From Pyrinomonadaceae bacterium (GTDB taxonomy: Bacteria; Acidobacteriota; Blastocatellia; Pyrinomonadales; Pyrinomonadaceae), in contig JAIBCC010000011.1 of NCBI GenBank assembly GCA_019694395.1, positions 62,001 through 126,000 of the forward strand: 64,000 bases of DNA, given 5' to 3'. Under the pieces are notes generated by a model. The model was given only the letters and a program-made list of their open reading frames with translations. It was not told the origin of the DNA and made no database searches. Position 1 is the stretch's first letter. The number at the start of each line of letters is the position of its first letter. Shown one piece after another: positions 34,874 to 44,361 of this stretch. The translations under genes were made by a program, and so were the position numbers.

Positions 34874-36562
34874 CTAAATACTCAGATTCTCCACGTTCTG
34901 CTTTCCGTCCAGATGCCATTTGAAAATCGTGCGTGAAACGAAAACGGCTGAGAATAAATTAATCAACAATCCCAAAATCAAGGTTACGGCAAAACCTTTA
35001 ATCGGTCCCGAACCATACATATATAGAATTATTGATGAAATAATGGTGGTAACGTGCGTGTCAATAATGGTCACGAAAGCGTGTTCAAAGCCCAAATCAA
35101 CTGATTTTTTAACCGCCACGCCTTTTCGCAATTCTTCACGGATACGCTCAAATATCAGCACGTTCGAGTCAACCGCCATCCCGATTCCGAGAATCAATCC
35201 GGCGATTCCCGGCAAGGTCAAAGTTGAACCCAGCCAAACCAATCCTGCCATTGTCAAAAGCATATTCAGAATCAAAGCAACAACTGCATTAACTCCCGAA
35301 CCGCGATAATAGACAAGCATAAACAAGATAACAAAAGCCAATCCGCCTAATGAAGCAGCAACACCTGCGCGAATTGAATCTGCACCTAAACTCGGTCCGA
35401 CCGTTCTTTCTTCTTGATATTCAATTTTTGCCGGGAGCGCACCTGATTTTAAGGTCAAGACCAAATCGTTACCTGATTCTTTGGTAAATCTTCCATCAAT
35501 CTGTCCTTGGTCAAAAATTTGAGATTTGATATAGGCAATGGATTTTACTTCACCGTCCAAAACAACGCCCATATAATTGTTGATATTTTTACCTGTCCAA
35601 TCACCAAATTTTTGCGCTCCTGTCGGTTTGAATGAAAAGCTAATCGTGTATTGGCTGCTGCCCTGCGCATTTGGAATAGCAGCCGCATCGCGCAATTCAC
35701 CGCCATCAACCACAGCCGGATATTCAACCACTACAAATTTTTGCGGTTTCGGTGCATTTGGATCAGTTTGTGGATTTCGATCATCACGCTCAAAATAAGG
35801 CAAAACCTTTTGGCTTTCGGATTCTTTTCCACCAATTGAAGCCAAAGCAGATTCTCTGGTTGGAAATGTCTGAACCGGCTGCGGACTTGGCGGACTAACT
35901 ACTTTTACTAACTCAAGTTTTGATGCTTTACCGACTAAATCCTTAACCCGCTGCGGGTCTTCCAATCCAGGCATTTGCAGCAAAATCTGACCGGAATCCG
36001 GTGCTCCGATTTTTTGCAAGGTCGGCTCTTTAACTCCGAATTGGTTGATCCGGCTTTCAATAATTTTTAGAACTTGGTCGGTTGCTTGAATACTTAAAGC
36101 TTTCTGGGCTTGAGCCGGTAAACTCCAGTTCAAGGTGTTTCCGCTGGTTGATTGGGTCCAAAAATTAGGATCAAAAACTCCTTTCATTTTGATGGCATCC
36201 AACAATTCCGAAACTTTTGCAGCATCATTTACAGGAATGGAAACTTGATAATTTCCTTTTTCGGTAATGGCTTTTGCTTCGCCAATTTCAATATTTGATT
36301 GTTTGGCAGCAAGAACACCGGCATCTTTGCTGTCACTCGTCAACTTACTTAAATACTCATCAATTTTGACGCGCATAACCAAGTGTGAGCCGCCCTTTAA
36401 ATCCAATCCAAGATTGATGTTATTAGCTAAATTCTTCTTGATGCCTTCCCAGCTAAAATCACTTGAATTGACGGAACCGCGTGGTCCGAAAACCATAAAC
36501 ACAGCAATCAAAGTAATTACCAAAATGATTCCTGTTCTAATCCACAAATTACTGTTTTTCAT
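34874..36562 (-). CDS. secD: Protein translocase subunit SecD
   Basis: 562 residues. First helix near residues 8-25, the motif LGLDLKGGSHLVMRV, a long periplasmic domain (P1, residues 60-370), and the C-terminal membrane part with DSIRAGVAASLGGLAFVILF, MAVDSNVLIFERIREELRKG and DTHVTTIISSIILY. It partners SecF. AGGAAA is immediately before the ATG. The order yajC-secD-secF is the common one, here preceded by tgt. Confidence 0.97.
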   Translation of the reverse strand: MKNSNLWIRTGIILVITLIAVFMVFGPRGSVNSSDFSWEGIKKNLANNINLGLDLKGGSHLVMRVKIDEYLSKLTSDSKDAGVLAAKQSNIEIGEAKAITEKGNYQVSIPVNDAAKVSELLDAIKMKGVFDPNFWTQSTSGNTLNWSLPAQAQKALSIQATDQVLKIIESRINQFGVKEPTLQKIGAPDSGQILLQMPGLEDPQRVKDLVGKASKLELVKVVSPPSPQPVQTFPTRESALASIGGKESESQKVLPYFERDDRNPQTDPNAPKPQKFVVVEYPAVVDGGELRDAAAIPNAQGSSQYTISFSFKPTGAQKFGDWTGKNINNYMGVVLDGEVKSIAYIKSQIFDQGQIDGRFTKESGNDLVLTLKSGALPAKIEYQEERTVGPSLGADSIRAGVAASLGGLAFVILFMLVYYRGSGVNAVVALILNMLLTMAGLVWLGSTLTLPGIAGLILGIGMAVDSNVLIFERIREELRKGVAVKKSVDLGFEHAFVTIIDTHVTTIISSIILYMYGSGPIKGFAVTLILGLLINLFSAVFVSRTIFKWHLDGKQNVENLSI

Positions 36563-36588
36563 TTTCCTAAAATATTACAGTTCTAAAA

Positions 36589-36894
36589 TTATTTCTTTGC
36601 CTCGTCCTCACGTTTGCCGACGACCGCACTTTTTCCAATTTCCAAAAAAGACTTTTCTGCGCTTTGGATTATAAAGCTGGATTCTCTGACTTCTTTGATT
36701 TTGCCGATAATACCGCCGTTTGTAACGACCTCATCACCTGCTTTCAAATTTGTTACGAGTTCTTGCTGACGTTGCCGTTCCTGATTTTGCGGACGAATCA
36801 ACAAAAAATACATTATTAGAAATAACGGAGCAAAAAGTATTACATACGACAAAAGCCCGCCACCTTCTTGAAAAAACAAAAGAAACATATTCAT
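36589..36894 (-). CDS. yajC: Preprotein translocase subunit YajC
   Basis: I start it at ATG 36894, giving about 101 residues, the normal length; a TTG start overlapping the tgt stop would add an unusual leader. A short Gly-rich stretch precedes one membrane helix (SYVILFAPLFLIMYFLLIRP), then QNQERQRQQELVTNLKAGDEVVT and IIGKIKEVRE, the family signature. It binds SecDF in the membrane. Confidence 0.94.
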   Translation of the reverse strand: MNMFLLFFQEGGGLLSYVILFAPLFLIMYFLLIRPQNQERQRQQELVTNLKAGDEVVTNGGIIGKIKEVRESSFIIQSAEKSFLEIGKSAVVGKREDEAKK

Positions 36895-36947
36895 TATTTT
36901 GTTACAGACAGAGAAAAGTTCAATAATATACTGTTGCAAACGGTTTA

Positions 36948-38141
36948 TCAAACGCTCATTTGCCTGTTTTCTTTTTCGCCTTCACTAATTTTTGTTAGAA
37001 AGTCTTTACGAAATTGATTGAACTGACCAAGTTTGATAGATTGCCTAACCTTTTTCATTGTGTCAAGGAAGAAAGCCAAATTATGGTGCGAAATCAGCAT
37101 TGCGGCGAGCATTTCACCTGTTTGGTAAAGATGCCGCAGATAAGCTCTCGAATACCTTTGGCACACTGAACATGGACATTCGGAATCAAGGGGTGCGGTA
37201 TCGGTTATAAATTTGGCGTTGCGGATATTCAGTTTACCTTGTGAAGTAAAAGCACTTCCTGTGCGTCCGTTGCGTGTCGGCATTACACAATCAAACATAT
37301 CTACACCACGATAAACCGCTTCAACCAGGTCTTCCGGTGTGCCGACTCCCATCAAATAACGCGGAGCATCTGTGGGCATTTGCGGTGCAAGATTTTCAAT
37401 CACTTCATACATAATTGATTTTTCTTCGCCAACGCTTAGACCACCAATTGCGTAACCGTCAAAACCAACTTCTACTGTCTTTTCCAAACTTTTCTTTCTT
37501 AGATCTAAATGACCTGCGCCTTGAAAAATACCGAAAAGTGCCTGTTTTCCGTTTAAACCATCTGCTTCAATAAATCCGGTATCCATCCCTGAATCTTGCA
37601 ACTGATTGAATTTATCCTTGGATCTTTTTGCCCAGCGAGCCGTCATTTCCAAACTTTTTTTAGTTTCGACGTGTCCGGCATCACCTTTTGGGCATTCATC
37701 CAGAACCATCACGATTTCTGAACCTAATGCCGCTTGGATTTCCATCGAAATTTCCGGGGAAAGGAATTTCTTGCTTCCGTCAATGTGAGAACGAAATTCG
37801 ACTCCTTCCTCATTGAGTTTGCGTAAATCCGTTAAAGAAAAGACTTGAAAGCCGCCGGAATCGGTTAAAAGTGAGCGATTCCAGGTTGAAAATTTGTGCA
37901 GTCCGCCGCAAGATCGAATGATCTCAGGATTTGGTCTCAACCAAAGATGATAAGTATTACCCAAAATTATCCGGGCATCCATTTCAGTTTCAAGCCATTC
38001 GTAACGCACTCCTTTAACCGTTCCCTGCGTTCCGACAGGCATAAAAACAGGCGTTTCAATTACTGAACGCCTGGTTCGTAAAATTCCGGCTCTCGCCTCG
38101 CCTTCCTGGGCGAGAACTTTCCACTCAATCGGTTTATTCAT
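36948..38141 (-). CDS. tgt: tRNA-guanine transglycosylase (queuine tRNA-ribosyltransferase)
   Basis: 397 residues. It exchanges the wobble guanine of GUN-anticodon tRNAs for preQ1 in queuosine formation. Motifs: PVGTQGTVKGV, ILGNTYHLWLRP, the general-base loop LLTDSGGFQVFSL, GGLSVGEEK, the nucleophile region DCVMPTRNGRTG, and the zinc site CPCSVCQRYSRAYLRHL with a later His. It is followed closely by yajC-secD-secF, the same order as in many bacteria. Confidence 0.97.
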   Translation of the reverse strand: MNKPIEWKVLAQEGEARAGILRTRRSVIETPVFMPVGTQGTVKGVRYEWLETEMDARIILGNTYHLWLRPNPEIIRSCGGLHKFSTWNRSLLTDSGGFQVFSLTDLRKLNEEGVEFRSHIDGSKKFLSPEISMEIQAALGSEIVMVLDECPKGDAGHVETKKSLEMTARWAKRSKDKFNQLQDSGMDTGFIEADGLNGKQALFGIFQGAGHLDLRKKSLEKTVEVGFDGYAIGGLSVGEEKSIMYEVIENLAPQMPTDAPRYLMGVGTPEDLVEAVYRGVDMFDCVMPTRNGRTGSAFTSQGKLNIRNAKFITDTAPLDSECPCSVCQRYSRAYLRHLYQTGEMLAAMLISHHNLAFFLDTMKKVRQSIKLGQFNQFRKDFLTKISEGEKENRQMSV

Positions 38142-38160
38142 TAAATCCTAAAATGAAATA

Positions 38161-38188
38161 ATGGATTCAACTTTCAAATCGAATCCAT
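38161..38188 (-). terminator. Hairpin between the thioredoxin fusion gene and tgt
   Basis: ATGGATTC (38161-38168) and GAATCCAT (38181-38188) form a perfect 8-bp stem. On the minus strand it lies 26 bp after the fusion-gene stop and before the tgt start, with T-rich sequence following. Confidence 0.7.
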
Positions 38189-38194
38189 CATTTT

Positions 38195-38221
38195 CTACTT
38201 TTTACTTTTTACTTTACTCTT
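38195..38221. repeat. Heptamer repeat at the end of the thioredoxin fusion gene
   Basis: CTACTTT, TTACTTT, TTACTTT and ACTCTTT at 7-bp steps, overlapping the last codons and stop of the fusion gene (its C-terminal GDKKE). Confidence 0.8.
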
Positions 38222-39713
38222 TTTTGTCGCCGTTAGCCTGTTCAAATTTTTTACCGACCAAAGACCAAATATTATCTGCCCCGACTGCAACTTCAGAAAT
38301 GATTTTGCCTTTTTCATTGATCAAAACTGCTGAAGGAGTGCCACTCATTCCCAATTCACGGGGAATATCGCCTTTGTTATCCAAAACTACAGTTGATTTA
38401 ATTCCAATCTCTTTATGCTGCTCGGCTTCACCCGAAGAAATCAATAGTAAATTAGGCTCATCCTGTCCCTTGGTTTTATCCCAGGTGCGAAGGTCTTCCA
38501 GCATTCGTTGACACCAACCGCAGCCTTGACTCCAATATGTTACCAAAGTCGGTTTTCCGATAATGTCTTTGGCACTGATGGTCTTGCCGGAAATATCTTC
38601 CAGTTCAAAAGCAGGAAGTTCAGCACCCAACTTACTATCTTCGGTCTCTTTAACGAAAAGAACCTCATCTTCGGTTGCTCTGATTTTTTCAATTAATTGC
38701 CGGATTGCACTGTCTCCGGCAGCTAAACGACTGGCAATTCTACCGTCAGAATTGATCAAAACAGCAGTTGGTGTCCATTTAGATTGATAAAGCTCGGCAA
38801 CTTCCCGATCTTTTTGCAGTAAAATCTTTTTCAAAGTTTTGCCCCCCAGTTTTTCGGCATTTGCTTTTGCATCCCCGGAGCTGAGAAAAACAAAATTAAC
38901 TTTGTCCTTAAATTCGGTTTGCCATTCTTCGATCTCGGGAAGCAACGCGCCGCACGGATTACAAGTCGGACTGACAAAGAAGAAAAGAGTTGATTTTTTT
39001 GGAGAAAGTAGTTTTTTAAGGCTCACTACCTTGTCATTCAAATCGGGTAATTCAAATTCAGGAGCAGGGGAACCAATCGGTAATCCTTCCAAAGGACTGG
39101 CAACATCTTCACGCTCAACTTCCTTTGTGCCGTCATGCGCCGTGAATTCAAGAATTTCGATGCGGCGCATAATTTGAACTTGTTGTTCGGAAATTTGTTT
39201 TAAGAAATAAACAACTGCGGCTAAAAGCCCGATTACTGCTAAACCAATGATAATTGTCATAGGGGATTCTGTTAAATTGTTATTGTTGGAATCAAATAAA
39301 TTAAGACCTTGATTGTCTTTTCCTGCTACGATCAGAACAATCGCAGGAATGATGAAAATTACATTTCGAATGATACTCTTGGGTGAAACAGGCTCACTGT
39401 GAACCTGCCCGAAGCAATGACAATCGGGAGCATTGCCTTTTGACCATTGATAGGTCATCCCGACAATAAAAATTCCCAACAGAACTGTTGCTCCAATCGC
39501 ACCAAACCACGAAATTTGCACAAAAAATAATGATAGAGCAATGGCAATCTCCAAAATTGGCAGTAAAACTCCAATTGGTTTTGCCAGATTTTCCGGCACA
39601 CCAAAACCTTCCACGGCTTTTTTTGAGCCGTCCAAATCATATAATTTTGCTAAACCTGCAACCCCGAAAATCGCTACAAGTAGAATTCTCAGAATAAAAA
39701 GTAAATTTTCCAT
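38214..39713 (-). CDS. MauE/DoxX-like membrane domain fused to two TlpA-type thioredoxin domains
   Basis: 499 residues. Residues 1-190 hold about five membrane helices of the MauE (DoxD-like) type, including GVPENLAKPIGVLLPILEIA and APDCHCFGQVHSE. A first redoxin domain spans about 210-350 with active site CNPC in FFFVSPTCNPCGALLPEIEE. A second spans about 365-495 with CGWC in TYWSQGCGWCQRMLEDL and the cis-Pro GTPSAVLI. The MauE module normally passes electrons across the membrane to periplasmic thioredoxin-like partners. Having all parts in one chain suggests a self-contained disulfide-reducing relay. It is a single gene upstream of tgt. Confidence 0.9.
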   Translation of the reverse strand: MENLLFILRILLVAIFGVAGLAKLYDLDGSKKAVEGFGVPENLAKPIGVLLPILEIAIALSLFFVQISWFGAIGATVLLGIFIVGMTYQWSKGNAPDCHCFGQVHSEPVSPKSIIRNVIFIIPAIVLIVAGKDNQGLNLFDSNNNNLTESPMTIIIGLAVIGLLAAVVYFLKQISEQQVQIMRRIEILEFTAHDGTKEVEREDVASPLEGLPIGSPAPEFELPDLNDKVVSLKKLLSPKKSTLFFFVSPTCNPCGALLPEIEEWQTEFKDKVNFVFLSSGDAKANAEKLGGKTLKKILLQKDREVAELYQSKWTPTAVLINSDGRIASRLAAGDSAIRQLIEKIRATEDEVLFVKETEDSKLGAELPAFELEDISGKTISAKDIIGKPTLVTYWSQGCGWCQRMLEDLRTWDKTKGQDEPNLLLISSGEAEQHKEIGIKSTVVLDNKGDIPRELGMSGTPSAVLINEKGKIISEVAVGADNIWSLVGKKFEQANGDKKE

Positions 39714-39840
39714 CTCTTTATATTGATAACAAAAAATAATAAATTTTGTCTAATTTCCAAAGAATTTTGTTAATTGTAACTAATAAAGTTACAGAATGCA
39801 ACTTCCGAATTAGTTTCAGATGTTGCAGCAAACATTTTTT

Positions 39841-39886
39841 TACTTTTGCCTTTTTACTTTTTACCTTTACCTTTTGACTTATGTCG
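39841..39886. repeat. Degenerate heptamer tract over the end of der
   Basis: TACTTTT, GCCTTTT and TACTTTT at 7-bp steps are followed by TACCTTTACCTTTTGACTT, at and beyond the der stop. It codes for the Lys/Gly-rich C-terminus on the minus strand. Confidence 0.65.
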
Positions 39887-41209
39887 TTCAACCAATTTGA
39901 TGGGAGTAGCAAAAAATTCAAATTCATCGCGCAAACGGTTTTCTACATAACGAATATAGGAAAAATGCAATCCTGCTTTGCTTTGACCGCCGCCTGAAGT
40001 AAATAAAATGAACATTGGAGGACGAATTCCGGCTTGGGTGATGTATTGAATATGAAGCCGCGCCGCGCCGGGAGTAGGTGCATTGCCGCCTTTGGGCTGT
40101 AAAATATTTTCCTCAAAAAATTTGTTCAGCTTTGAGGTCGAAACCCTGGTATTTCTTGCTTCGTAGGCTTTTTTGACTAAAGGTAAAATATTTGTGACCC
40201 GTTGTCCGGTCAAAGCGGAAATCGTCACCATCGGCGACCAGTCCAAAAACTTCATCTGTCGGCGCAAATTTCGCTCAAATTCGTAAATCGTATTGGTTTC
40301 TTTTTCTTCTAGCGCATCCCATTTATTGACCGCCAAAATCACCGAGCATCCAGATTCAACGGCGTATCCGGCAATATTTGCATCTAAATTTGTCACGCCT
40401 TCAATGGCATCAATGACCATAATTGCCACGTCAGCCCGTTCCAGAGCTTTCCGCGCCATCACCACCGAAAGTTTTTCTGCCATTTCGGTAGTTTTCCCTT
40501 TTCGGCGAATCCCTGCCGTGTCGATGAGCAAGTATTTTTGGTCATCAACGGTTAATTCTGTATCAATTGCATCTCGTGTCGTTCCCGCAATCGGCGAAAC
40601 AATGACGCGTTCTTCGCCTAAAATTTTGTTCAAAAGCGAGGATTTTCCGACATTCGGACGACCAATGATGGCAAGTTTGATGTCTTTGGATTTTTCCTCT
40701 TCGATTTCTTCAGGAAACTCCAGAACCTCAAAAACTTCGTCCAATAAATCGCCGATTCCGTTGCCGTGTTCAGCCGAAATCGGAATCAGACCGAAACCAA
40801 ATTGATAAAATTCGGCGGCTTCTTCTTCAACTTTGCGGGATTCCGCTTTGTTGGCGGCAATAAAAACGGGTTTACCGATATTTCGGAGAAAAACTCCGAT
40901 TTCTTCATCCAACGGGATCGCTCCGGCACGCGCATCCACTACCCAGATAATTGCTTCGCATTGTTCAATTGCAAAAGAGGCTTGTTTGAAAATATTGGCG
41001 GGAATAATCGCTTCGTCATCGGGCACGATTCCGCCAGTGTCCACGAGTTCAAACTTCTTGGACTTCCATTCGACCTCGCCGTAAATTCTGTCGCGGGTAA
41101 TTCCCGGTTCATCACCGACAATGGATTTTCGCGTTCCGGTCAAACGATTAAAAAGTGTAGATTTTCCAACATTCGGGCGACCTACAATCGCCACTAAAGG
41201 TAAAGACAT
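39854..41209 (-). CDS. der: Ribosome-assembly GTPase Der (EngA)
   Basis: 451 residues. Two tandem GTPase domains: G1 motifs GRPNVGKSTLFN (near 10) and GRPNVGKSSLLN (near 187), G3 DTGGI and DTAGI, G4 NKAE and NKWD; then a KH-like C-terminal domain (about 360-440). Needed for 50S subunit assembly. The last codons (HKSKGKGKK) lie in a stretch of TTTTTAC/CTTTACC-like units resembling the heptamer repeats, so the tail may have been extended by repeat DNA. Confidence 0.97.
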   Translation of the reverse strand: MSLPLVAIVGRPNVGKSTLFNRLTGTRKSIVGDEPGITRDRIYGEVEWKSKKFELVDTGGIVPDDEAIIPANIFKQASFAIEQCEAIIWVVDARAGAIPLDEEIGVFLRNIGKPVFIAANKAESRKVEEEAAEFYQFGFGLIPISAEHGNGIGDLLDEVFEVLEFPEEIEEEKSKDIKLAIIGRPNVGKSSLLNKILGEERVIVSPIAGTTRDAIDTELTVDDQKYLLIDTAGIRRKGKTTEMAEKLSVVMARKALERADVAIMVIDAIEGVTNLDANIAGYAVESGCSVILAVNKWDALEEKETNTIYEFERNLRRQMKFLDWSPMVTISALTGQRVTNILPLVKKAYEARNTRVSTSKLNKFFEENILQPKGGNAPTPGAARLHIQYITQAGIRPPMFILFTSGGGQSKAGLHFSYIRYVENRLRDEFEFFATPIKLVERHKSKGKGKK

Positions 41210-41442
41210 AACCTCTTATCTTACTTTTTTATCCTAGAACTGACAACTTGAATAAGATTACGGACTACAAAAGACAGAATCGGCATTCTTGAGAATATAC
41301 GGTTGTTTTTTTGTCGCCGAAAGTCACTTTTTCGTCGCAAATGGTTAATGGATAACTTCGATTTTAGCCCTAAACTAGATTTGTCGTTTGGATCAAACCA
41401 ATTTTTGCCCAAACAAATAATTAACAAAAGGAATTTCAAATT

Positions 41443-42165
41443 ATGTCATCAAAATTAATTAAATTTACTGCTTTAACTTTTGTCTTTCTAGGTATTTATA
41501 TAAATATTCCGTTTTCAATTTTAGGCGTGATCTTCGATTATCCGAATATCCTGCGCCAACCGACCGGAGAAGTTTTAACTCTTTTCAAGGCAGGCGGTTC
41601 AGGTTTAATTGCCACCTGGTATGCGTTTGCACTGGCTCCAATATTGATGATTGTAGCCGCCAAATTAATAAATCAAGTTCTCAAAAATGAACGTCCGAAT
41701 ATAGTTTCAGTCGCTACAACTTTTGGAGTTTTAGCCGGAATGACGCAAGTTTTAGGTTTGATCCGTTGGGTTTTCGTAGTTCCCGTTTTAGCCAATACTT
41801 ATACCGATCCAAGTTCAAGCGAAGCCGCTAAAGCCGCCGCCGTGATGGTTTTTGAAGGCTTACATCAATACGCAGGTGTGGCGATAGGTGAACATTTGGG
41901 ACAACTTTTTACTGCACTTTGGGTTTTATTACTTTCCTTGGCGATGCTTAATTCCAAGTTTTTTGGTCGTTGGCAAGGCATTGTCGGACTGATAATTTCG
42001 GGATTAATGTTGATTGGTTTAGTTGAAGGTTTTGCCACAGTAATTAGTTTTGAAGTTGGAATTTTCGGAATTATTACTCCGATCAGTTTTATTCTGCTCT
42101 CAATTTGGATGATTTCGCTTGGTGTATATTTATTTCGGGTAAAATCAGCTAAATTACTGAATTGA
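41443..42165 (+). CDS. DUF4386-like integral membrane protein
   Basis: 240 residues with about six to seven hydrophobic helices (residues 8-30, 52-75, 88-112, 160-180, 188-208, 213-235) and the feature YTDPSSSEAAKAAAVMVFEG followed by HQYAGVAIGEHLGQLFTALW, a layout shared by DUF4386 proteins. Function unknown. AAAGGAATTT precedes the ATG. The stop end overlaps the convergent AraC gene by 12 bp. The 41210-41442 spacer before it has no convincing gene. Confidence 0.75.
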   Translation: MSSKLIKFTALTFVFLGIYINIPFSILGVIFDYPNILRQPTGEVLTLFKAGGSGLIATWYAFALAPILMIVAAKLINQVLKNERPNIVSVATTFGVLAGMTQVLGLIRWVFVVPVLANTYTDPSSSEAAKAAAVMVFEGLHQYAGVAIGEHLGQLFTALWVLLLSLAMLNSKFFGRWQGIVGLIISGLMLIGLVEGFATVISFEVGIFGIITPISFILLSIWMISLGVYLFRVKSAKLLN

Positions 42166-43170
42166 TTCACGAAAACTTTGCGGAGTTTTGCCGGTTTGAC
42201 GTTTAAAAAAACGATGAAAAGCACTCGGTTCGGAAAATCCCAATAAAAATGAGATTTCTGCAACCGAGACTTTTTCATTTTGCAAATGTTTGACAGCTAA
42301 TTCGCATCTGGTTTTATCCAGTAATTCCCGAAACGAGGTTTTTTCAGCCGCTAATTCGCGCTGTAAACTGCGTTCGCTGAGACCAAGCTCACGGGCAATT
42401 TCGGTAATATTCGGCAGTTCGGCAGTCATCCGCTTAATAATTCTTTGTTGGACTTGCATTGAACGTGTTTCTTGATTGTTAAGACGATTCAAATTCTCTT
42501 CCGCTTGGGCTTCAAATGAAAAAAGCAGATCGGGATTTGCCAACAAAATCGGATAGTTTAGGGCTTCAGCAGCAAATATCATTTTGTTTGTTTCTTGCGA
42601 AAAAATTGTCGGAGCAGCAAAAATTCGATTATGTTCGGTAATCTCAGCCGGTCGCGGATGGCTGAATTGCAATTCACGAATTGGAATCGGTTTTCCGGCT
42701 AGAATTCTCATAATCGTTGCAATTGCCGAAAATGAAGTTTCAATTGGCTGTCGCGGAGTTTCCAACAAATAATTTTGACGATCACGAACAATTTCGATTT
42801 CAATTTCTGCCAATAATCCGTTTTTAGCGAGTTTTCCTTTGACCCCATCAGTTAATAGATTTGTGTAGCGAATCAGTTTTTCTAATGCTTCACCTAAAGT
42901 TCCGCAACTCAGCATCACAAAACCAACTAAACCCAACGTGGACGGATGGATTTGCTCTCCCAAATGCAAGCCGATATTTGCGTCATTAGTTAATGCTTCC
43001 GCTTTTTGCCAGACTTTTTGCGAAATGCTGCCCGGTATTTTTTCGTCGGGCTTGGTCAACGATTCAGACGAGATTTCGGCAAACTGACAAATCTCTGTTA
43101 ATGAAGCACCGCGAGATGCCGCAAAATAAATAACATCTCTCAGAAATCCAACCGTAACGTGACTTTCCAA
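42154..43170 (-). CDS. AraC-family regulator of the arabinose-binding-domain (OruR-like) group
   Basis: 338 residues. The N-terminal 190 residues match the all-helical/beta sensor seen in OruR/ArgR-type AraC regulators (GLHLGEQIHPSTLGLVGFVM, CGTLGEALEKLIRYTNLL). The C-terminal double HTH is NITEIARELGLSERSLQREL and VSVAEISFLLGFSEPSAFHRFF, ending KTPQSFRE. It is convergent with the DUF4386 gene and divergent from a small secreted protein gene; it may control either. Confidence 0.9.
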   Translation of the reverse strand: MESHVTVGFLRDVIYFAASRGASLTEICQFAEISSESLTKPDEKIPGSISQKVWQKAEALTNDANIGLHLGEQIHPSTLGLVGFVMLSCGTLGEALEKLIRYTNLLTDGVKGKLAKNGLLAEIEIEIVRDRQNYLLETPRQPIETSFSAIATIMRILAGKPIPIRELQFSHPRPAEITEHNRIFAAPTIFSQETNKMIFAAEALNYPILLANPDLLFSFEAQAEENLNRLNNQETRSMQVQQRIIKRMTAELPNITEIARELGLSERSLQRELAAEKTSFRELLDKTRCELAVKHLQNEKVSVAEISFLLGFSEPSAFHRFFKRQTGKTPQSFRESIQ

Positions 43171-43336
43171 AACTTTCTCCAGATTTAAATAAATTTGATC
43201 TCAATTATTTTTGCAGGTTGGCGCAAAATGTCAAACCACAGTCAGTTCCGGTCAATTTCAAAACTGTCTTTCAAAGCTATTCTTTAAATATCAAGCCCTG
43301 ATTACAAGGGAAATTTAATATCTAAGGAAAATAAAA

Positions 43337-43714
43337 ATGCAAAATTATAAATCGAAACTTATTCAATTAACTCTGTGGCTGGCTTTTGCCACAACCTTGG
43401 TCAGCGGACAAAGAATTCCCAATACAGGAAGAATTATCCAACATGAGACCAATACTGCTTTTATAGAATCACTGGTGACAAATAAAATTTCCGGAGTGCA
43501 AATCAACAATTCGCCAGGAAAAAATGTTGCAGAAAACTCGAACGAAATTGTAGATTTCTCTTTTGACGGAAAAACAAATTGCCCGTTGACTATCATTCTT
43601 TTTTTGAATCTCTCACCCAATGGAGCTTCAAAATATCTGGAATGTTTCAAAAGTCAAAAAAGTTCAAATAAAACTTTAAATCTTTTGATGAGAACGACAA
43701 AACTGTCGGCTTAA
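43337..43714 (+). CDS. Small secreted protein of unknown family
   Basis: 125 residues. AAGGAAAAT lies before the ATG. A signal peptide is evident (MQNYKSKLIQLTLWLAFATT, cleaved after VSG). The mature part is about 100 residues, with two Cys (in TNCPLTI and LECFKSQ) that could form a disulfide. I recognise no domain. It is divergent from an AraC regulator, with the promoter region 43171-43336 between them. Confidence 0.6.
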   Translation: MQNYKSKLIQLTLWLAFATTLVSGQRIPNTGRIIQHETNTAFIESLVTNKISGVQINNSPGKNVAENSNEIVDFSFDGKTNCPLTIILFLNLSPNGASKYLECFKSQKSSNKTLNLLMRTTKLSA

Positions 43715-43753
43715 AAAAGACATAATCCAAAGTCGGATTGTATAATTTCAATT

Positions 43754-44281
43754 ATGAGTAAATTCAATTTGGAAAAATCTATCGAAATTCTTGAGCAAAC
43801 ACCAGCCACAGTTAGATCTTTGCTTGGAAATCTTTCCGATGATTGGACACTGACCAAAAGCGAGGAAAATTCGTGGAGTCCGTTTGATGTAATCGGGCAT
43901 TACATTCACGCCGAAGAAGCCGATTGGATTCCGCGAGCCGAAATTATCCTGGCGCAAGGCGAAAATCGCGCTTTTGAACCATTTGACCGTTTTGCTCAAT
44001 TTGAATTATCAAAAGGAAAAACGCTTGCGGAATTGCTCGAAACTTTTGCTGAGATGCGTCCAAAAAGTTTAGAAACCTTGAAATCGTGGAACTTAACCGA
44101 TGACCAATTGCAGTTAAAAGGAATTCATCCCGAGTTTGGAGAAGTAACACTTGAACAATTGATTTCAACCTGGGTTGTTCACGATCTAACCCATATTCGC
44201 CAACTTTCAATCATTTTAGCAAAACATTATTCGGAAAGTGTCGGTCCGTGGACAGCCTATCTATCTATCTTGAAAAGCTAA
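43754..44281 (+). CDS. DinB-family putative metal-dependent protein
   Basis: 175 residues of the DinB/YfiT-like four-helix bundle. The three expected metal-binding histidines are visible: GHYIHAEEADW near residue 48 and VVHDLTHIRQLS near 138 and 142. Members of this superfamily bind a divalent metal; many act as thiol transferases, others have unknown roles. Located 39 bp after the small secreted protein gene. Confidence 0.87.
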   Translation: MSKFNLEKSIEILEQTPATVRSLLGNLSDDWTLTKSEENSWSPFDVIGHYIHAEEADWIPRAEIILAQGENRAFEPFDRFAQFELSKGKTLAELLETFAEMRPKSLETLKSWNLTDDQLQLKGIHPEFGEVTLEQLISTWVVHDLTHIRQLSIILAKHYSESVGPWTAYLSILKS

Positions 44282-44361
44282 AAAAAAGTAGTTGTTTCAT
44301 TCTGAATAAAACTGTTATCTTTGAATTGCGAATCCTTTCGTCATCCTCACAATTCAAAGTC

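Noticed and set aside
41221..41439. 72-residue minus-strand frame before the DUF4386-like gene
   Set aside because: No ribosome site and random-looking composition; it covers the likely promoter of the next gene.
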